A DNA stretch of 64,000 nucleotides from Alteriqipengyuania lutimaris. GTDB taxonomy: Bacteria > Pseudomonadota > Alphaproteobacteria > Sphingomonadales > Sphingomonadaceae. The stretch is taken from NCBI RefSeq assembly GCF_003363135.1, contig NZ_QRBB01000001.1:496001-560000 (forward strand), in the 5' to 3' direction. A model generated the notes under the pieces. That model did no database searches. It was not told where the DNA came from and saw nothing but the letters and a program-made list of their open reading frames with translations. Both the position numbers and the translations under genes were made by a program. Positions 60,229-64,000 of this stretch are shown here, piece after piece; position 1 is the first letter of the stretch; every line of letters begins with the position of its first letter.

Positions 60229-60521
60229 GACGGCTTTTCACTCTCCGGCAGATGTTCGATTAGCGTGTCGCGCGCGGCGTTGGCTTCGTGGACCTGCGCG
60301 CTCGTCCCGCCCATATCGGGATGGACCTGCCGCACAAGGCGTTTGTGGGCTTCGATGATCTGGGCGTGGCTGGCGTCGGACGAAACGCCGAGCAGCTTGC
60401 GCGCACGAAACACCGACTGGCCCCTGGTCGGCGGCGGCCTGAGGAAATCCCACGGCCAGCGTCCGAAAATCCAGCGGCAGACTATGCTGAGCACCGCAGC
60501 GATGACCAGCAGGCGGAGCAT
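60225..60521 (-). CDS. Membrane-anchored J-domain protein (DnaJ-like)
   Basis: 98 residues. N-terminal membrane helix, then a J-domain with LLGVSSDASHAQIIEAHKRLVRQVHPDMGG; the HPD motif is intact. Recruits DnaK at the membrane. Its ATG overlaps the mipZ stop and its stop overlaps the phosphomutase start. Confidence 0.88.
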   Translation of the reverse strand: MLRLLVIAAVLSIVCRWIFGRWPWDFLRPPPTRGQSVFRARKLLGVSSDASHAQIIEAHKRLVRQVHPDMGGTSAQVHEANAARDTLIEHLPESEKPS

Positions 60522-61333
60522 CAGGCCGCTTCCAGCGCGCGGTCCGCGCCGTCGGGTACGGGCAGGCGCAGGTTGTGCACCAGCTGGCGCAGCTCCTGCC
60601 GCGCGACGAGGTGGCTGGTGCCGAGATCGCCGAGATAGCCCTTGTCGAGCAGCGTGAGCCCCGAGGGGAAAAGCTCGCGATAGATCACGCGCTCGGACAT
60701 GCCCGACGATACGCGGAAGCCCACGCGCTTGCTCAGTTCGCTCAAGGCGCGTTCGATCCGAACCATGTTGCGCGCCTCGGTGTGGCCGGTACGGTTGCGC
60801 ACCACGACCCAGTCCATCTGCGGGCGGTCCTGTTCGATCGCGGTCTTGCTGCGCGCCAGCCGCGCTTCCCAGATGAGTTCGGCGTAGAAGCTCAGCCGGC
60901 GGACCTTGAAGCTTTCCGCATCCACCTGCCCGATCAGGTCGAAATCGACGAAGCTGTCGTTCAGCGGCGTCACCAGCGTGTCGGCTTCCTGCGCCACGTG
61001 GCGCGCGAGCGGATCGTCGCGGCCGGGCGTGTCGAAGATGAGGAAATCCGCGCCTTCGCTCAATTCGCGGGCCTTCTCTTCCAGCGCCTGTTCATCGCCG
61101 TCGGAGAAGACCGAGGATGCTGCGGTCGGCAGCGAAATGCTCCGCCGCCGCGCGGTTTCGTCCCGGTTTTCGAAATAGCGGTCCATCGTGCGCTGCCGAT
61201 GGTCGAGATCGATCGCGACGACGCGCGCGCCCTGATAGGCAAGCGCGACCGCCACGTGCACGGCGGTGGTCGATTTGCCCGTGCCGCCCTTTTCGTTGGC
61301 GAAGACGATCCGGTGCGTGCGGCGACCTGTCAC
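60521..61333 (-). CDS. mipZ: Cell-division positioning ATPase MipZ
   Basis: 270 residues from a GTG at 61333 (TGRRTHRIVFANEKGG); the frame is open further but the family starts here. Deviant Walker A EKGGTGKSTTA, switch region DTPGRDD, and the MipZ-type NRTGHTEARNMVRIERALSELS. In alphaproteobacteria MipZ forms a gradient from the pole with ParB and inhibits FtsZ away from midcell. First in an operon with dnaJ-like and phosphomutase genes. Confidence 0.93.
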   Translation of the reverse strand: MTGRRTHRIVFANEKGGTGKSTTAVHVAVALAYQGARVVAIDLDHRQRTMDRYFENRDETARRRSISLPTAASSVFSDGDEQALEEKARELSEGADFLIFDTPGRDDPLARHVAQEADTLVTPLNDSFVDFDLIGQVDAESFKVRRLSFYAELIWEARLARSKTAIEQDRPQMDWVVVRNRTGHTEARNMVRIERALSELSKRVGFRVSSGMSERVIYRELFPSGLTLLDKGYLGDLGTSHLVARQELRQLVHNLRLPVPDGADRALEAA

Positions 61334-61432
61334 TTCGTGCAATCCTTTGCTGATGGCGATCGGGCCTGTTGCGCGGGCGTGTCGGGCACCGCTAGGCCGG
61401 TTGACGAATTGTTTATCGAAGGCCCCGGACCC

Positions 61433-62293
61433 ATGCAATCCATACACCGGCTGGAACACTTGAGAACCGCGATCGACGGCTGGCGCGCGGCGGAAGAGCG
61501 TATCGCCTTCGTCCCCACGATGGGCGCGCTGCACGAAGGGCACCTGACGCTGGTCCGCGCCGCGAAGGCCCGTGCCGATCGCGTCGTTGTGTCGATTTTC
61601 GTCAATCCGACGCAGTTCGGCCCGAACGAGGATCTGGACGCCTATCCGCGCACGCTCGCGGCGGATTCCGCGCTGCTCGAAGCCGAGGGGGTCGATGCGC
61701 TGTGGGCGCCCGATGCGGCGACGATGTATCCCGACGGCTTTGCGACGAGCATCAGCGTCGAAGGCGTCAGCGCCGATTTCTGCGGAGCGAGTCGGCCGGG
61801 GCATTTTGCGGGCGTCGCGACAGTCGTCTGCAAGCTGTTCAACCAGGTGCGGCCGGACATCGCGCTGTTCGGGGAGAAGGACTGGCAGCAGCTTGCAGTG
61901 ATCCGCCGCATGGCGCGCGATCTCGACCTTTGCCTGCCGCACGCCGACGCGATCATAGGAGTACCGACCGTGCGTGAGGACGACGGCCTCGCCCTGTCGA
62001 GCCGCAATCGTTACCTCGATGCCGAGCATCGGGCCAAGGCCGCAGTGCTGCCCCGCGCCATGCGGCAGGCGATCGCACGGATCATGGCGGGCGCGCCGGT
62101 GGGTGCGGCGCTTCGCGATCTGGAGCACATGCTGACCGAAGGCGGCTTTTCGAAGGTGGACTACGCCGCGCTTGCCGATGCGGCGTCGCTCGAACGGATC
62201 GATAGTCTGGGAGACCGCCCCGCGCGCCTGCTCGTCGCCGCACATATCCAGGGCACGCGGCTGATCGACAATATGGCGGTGGGAGAGGGTTAG
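61433..62293 (+). CDS. panC: Pantothenate synthetase
   Basis: 286 residues. PTMGALHEGHLTLV (HIGH-like), SIFVNPTQFGPNEDLDAYPR, FGEKDWQQL and SSRNRYL motifs all present. Joins pantoate and beta-alanine for CoA. Divergent from mipZ. panB is not in the window. Start ATG at 61433 has weak SD. Confidence 0.96.
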   Translation: MQSIHRLEHLRTAIDGWRAAEERIAFVPTMGALHEGHLTLVRAAKARADRVVVSIFVNPTQFGPNEDLDAYPRTLAADSALLEAEGVDALWAPDAATMYPDGFATSISVEGVSADFCGASRPGHFAGVATVVCKLFNQVRPDIALFGEKDWQQLAVIRRMARDLDLCLPHADAIIGVPTVREDDGLALSSRNRYLDAEHRAKAAVLPRAMRQAIARIMAGAPVGAALRDLEHMLTEGGFSKVDYAALADAASLERIDSLGDRPARLLVAAHIQGTRLIDNMAVGEG

Positions 62294-62453
62294 ACGCTCG
62301 CAAGTAAACTTGGTCACGGCAGCCAAAGGGCGACCGCCCGTCGGCCGGTTAGGCCGGACCCGGCAGGGGGCCGATGGCCAACCCAAGCGGGCCGCATGGT
62401 CCGCGCCACGCGCCTGAGGGGCCAAACACAAGCCCGGTCTGCCGTCAGGAAGA
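62294..62453. other. Gap with no gene between panC and tRNA-Gly
   Basis: 160 bases of G+C-rich sequence downstream of both panC and the tRNA. No ORF of note, no clear terminator and no repeat is seen. Confidence 0.5.
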
Positions 62454-62527
62454 TGGAGCGGGTAAGGGGAATCGAACCCCTCTAGCCAGCTTGGAAGGCT
62501 GGAGCATTACCACTATGCTATACCCGC
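62454..62527 (-). tRNA. tRNA-Gly (anticodon TCC)
   Basis: Minus-strand sequence starts GCGGGTATAGCATAGTGG, has anticodon arm CCAGC-CTTCCAA-GCTGG (TCC), T-arm GGGG-TTCGAAT-CCCC, and ends with encoded CCA. The acceptor stem GCGGGTA/TACCCGC is fully paired. Confidence 0.96.
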
Positions 62528-62606
62528 ATTCGCCGGGTGTCCTTGCCACCACCAGGGCAGGCCCGTCAATCATCCTCATGCGCGGATAATCGCTGCGGCG
62601 TAGCGC

Positions 62607-63242
62607 CTACTGCGTCGCGATCGACTTGGGCGCGCCGCTCGTGGGCGGTGCGCTGGGCGGGCCCGACGGGCCGGGCGTGGCCGTGGGTCCGGGATCGGGG
62701 ATCGTCGCGCCTTCGGGCACGAGGATCGTCACTTCGACCCGGCGGTTGGCGGCGCGCCCGCGTTCGTTGGGCTCGCCATTGGGCAGGAGATTGGGCTGCA
62801 CCGGGTTCTGCGCTCCGAAGGCGATCACGCGAATCGAGTCTTTGTCGAGCCCCTGTTCCTGCAGCCAGTCGGCGACGGTCTGCGCGCGCTCTTCCGATAT
62901 CCGCATGTTGACCGCATCGGACCCGCCGGCATCGCTGTGGCCGCGCAGGATCACTCGCTCGACCTGCTGCCACTGGTCGGTTTCGACCAGGTTGCGCAGT
63001 TCGCCGAGGCTTGCGTCGTCGAGTTCGGAACCGCCGTCGGCAAAGGGGATGGTCGCGCGCAGCGGCTCGAGCGCGATCGGCGGGCGTTCGACTTCCATTT
63101 CTGGGCGGATGATGGAGGCCTGTTCCTGGCCCGCCCCGGTCGCAGTCGCGGTCGGCGTGGGTTCGGGTGCCGGTGCCGGCTCCTCCCGTTCACAGCCTGC
63201 CACAAGAGCGCCGAGCGCCAAGATGATGATGGGGCCACGCAT
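62607..63242 (-). CDS. OmpA-family lipoprotein
   Basis: 211 residues from the ATG at 63242; an earlier ATG at 63269 is possible. Lipobox LVAGC, a Pro/Thr/Ala-rich linker, then an OmpA-like domain with GHSDAGGSDAVNMRISEERAQTVADWLQEQGLD and NRRVEVTILVP. It anchors to peptidoglycan from the outer membrane. Tail is Pro/Gly-rich. Overlaps the antiporter stop by 4 bases only if the earlier start is used. Confidence 0.87.
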   Translation of the reverse strand: MRGPIIILALGALVAGCEREEPAPAPEPTPTATATGAGQEQASIIRPEMEVERPPIALEPLRATIPFADGGSELDDASLGELRNLVETDQWQQVERVILRGHSDAGGSDAVNMRISEERAQTVADWLQEQGLDKDSIRVIAFGAQNPVQPNLLPNGEPNERGRAANRRVEVTILVPEGATIPDPGPTATPGPSGPPSAPPTSGAPKSIATQ

Positions 63243-63265
63243 GGCCAGCCTCCCTGTTCTTTCGT

Positions 63266-64000
63266 TCATGCGGGCTTCGCCTTCCCGGCCGCAGGATCAT
63301 TGGCCCGCTTTGCCGATTCCGCCTCCGCCCTCTTCAGCTGTTGAGGTGAATAGGTAATGACGATGTCGCCCGCCCGCGGCTCGGGCTTGGCGGCGTGGGT
63401 GAAGAAACGCATCACGCCGTTTTCGCGCAGCAGCAGGAGCATCTGGGCCTTGTCGCCCAGCTTCTCGCGCGCATCGTCGATGGTGAATTCCTCGGTCAGC
63501 TTGGTCCGGCGGAAGGTCCACCCTTCCTGCTGCCGCTGCTCCACTTCGGCCACCCCGAAACCCGAGGCGAACAGCGCGCGCCCGCGCAATGATTCGGGCA
63601 GCGCGCGCCGATCGTCGTCGGCCGCTTCGCCCAGCTGGTAGACGCTGTCGCGACCGATCTCGTAGGCGAACTCGTTGCAGACGAGGGCATTGTACGCCTC
63701 GTTCTCGGTCGCGGCGACGAGCACCTCGTAAGGGTTGAGGTCGAGGTTGTGCTCGGTCGCTTCGTTCAGGATTTCGCCGTGGTAATAGGGCAGGCCCTCG
63801 CGCCGCGCCGCGGCGAGACGCTGCCAGCTCGAATCGACGATCATAACCGGCGTGCCCAGCGCATGCATCTGCTTGGCGAGCGCGATCGTCCACGAGGTGC
63901 TGCCCGCGATCAGCAGCCCGGGACGCGCCGTGCCCCTCACCTTCAAGAGCCTCGCGGCGAGGTTGATGGTAAAGCCATGCGCCACGATCGTCGCGACCAC
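63266..64000 (-). CDS. Cation:proton antiporter (CPA-type) with RCK/TrkA-like C-terminus, partial
   Basis: The frame is open at the window edge, so only the C-terminal ~245 residues are seen. The last membrane helix (VATIVAHGFTINLAARLLKV) is followed by a TrkA-N-type Rossmann part (LIAGSTSWTIALAKQMHALGTPVMIVDSSWQRL) and a TrkA-C-like end. This is the layout of CPA1-type antiporters with a cytosolic regulatory part. The missing N-terminal transport domain lies beyond the window. Confidence 0.75.
   Translation of the reverse strand: MVATIVAHGFTINLAARLLKVRGTARPGLLIAGSTSWTIALAKQMHALGTPVMIVDSSWQRLAAARREGLPYYHGEILNEATEHNLDLNPYEVLVAATENEAYNALVCNEFAYEIGRDSVYQLGEAADDDRRALPESLRGRALFASGFGVAEVEQRQQEGWTFRRTKLTEEFTIDDAREKLGDKAQMLLLLRENGVMRFFTHAAKPEPRAGDIVITYSPQQLKRAEAESAKRANDPAAGKAKPA

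Overview
The window is about 65-70 % G+C with dense, short-spaced genes. The proteins (MipZ, a gene-transfer-agent cluster, a DTG-type rhodopsin, spinster-type MFS, TonB/ExbBD with several ExbD copies) and the short palindromic repeats point to an alphaproteobacterium of the Sphingomonadales, most likely Erythrobacteraceae. The genus is an inference from gene content; no 16S gene is present.

Layout. 1-0.84 kb: tail of an S41 peptidase. 0.84-3.45 kb: reactive-sulfur detoxification (persulfide dioxygenase, BigR/SqrR-type ArsR repressor, membrane rhodanese, TauE/SafE exporter) with a palindromic operator in the divergent promoter. 3.5-5.3 kb: OsmC, an aquaporin and a DedA-like membrane protein. 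5.5-20.9 kb: a nearly complete RcGTA-like gene transfer agent cluster (terminase, portal, protease, capsid, connectors, tail, hub, peptidase, tip, DUF2793 fibre), interrupted after the terminase by a low-G+C cassette with an SDH/ClpP-like serine protease and a translationally coupled small protein. 21-25.7 kb: OmpA porin with a 23-proline linker, Cu/Zn SOD lipoprotein, MFS, queC. 25.8-29.8 kb: argD-argF-hslO and a double cold-shock-domain protein. 30-35.5 kb: TerC, sterol desaturase-like hydroxylase, GMC oxidoreductase, secreted and PPOX-like proteins. 35.6-42.7 kb: prfC, an SDR, and rpmI-rplT-pheS-pheT, split by a GIY-YIG nuclease gene between perfect 31-bp inverted repeats. 42.9-49.5 kb: two SDRs, rhodopsin, hisN-like phosphatase, prs, an HTH protein, glpX. 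49.5-57.7 kb: hom, tonB-exbB-exbD-exbD-exbD, Lhr-type helicase. 57.7-64 kb: DUF2059-like protein, mipZ-dnaJ-pgm operon, panC, tRNA-Gly(UCC), OmpA-like lipoprotein, and the tail of a CPA-type antiporter.

Most of the window is ordinary core genome. The most unusual points are: (1) the GIY-YIG gene bounded by REP-like inverted repeats, with related ORF-less inverted pairs elsewhere in the window, which resembles a REPIN/transposase pair but with a different enzyme; (2) the protease plus small-protein cassette inside the GTA operon; (3) a GTA distal-tail protein fused to a ~566-residue N-terminal part, with an apparent internal start for the ancestral-size product; (4) repeat-derived peptides inside GTA coding sequences.
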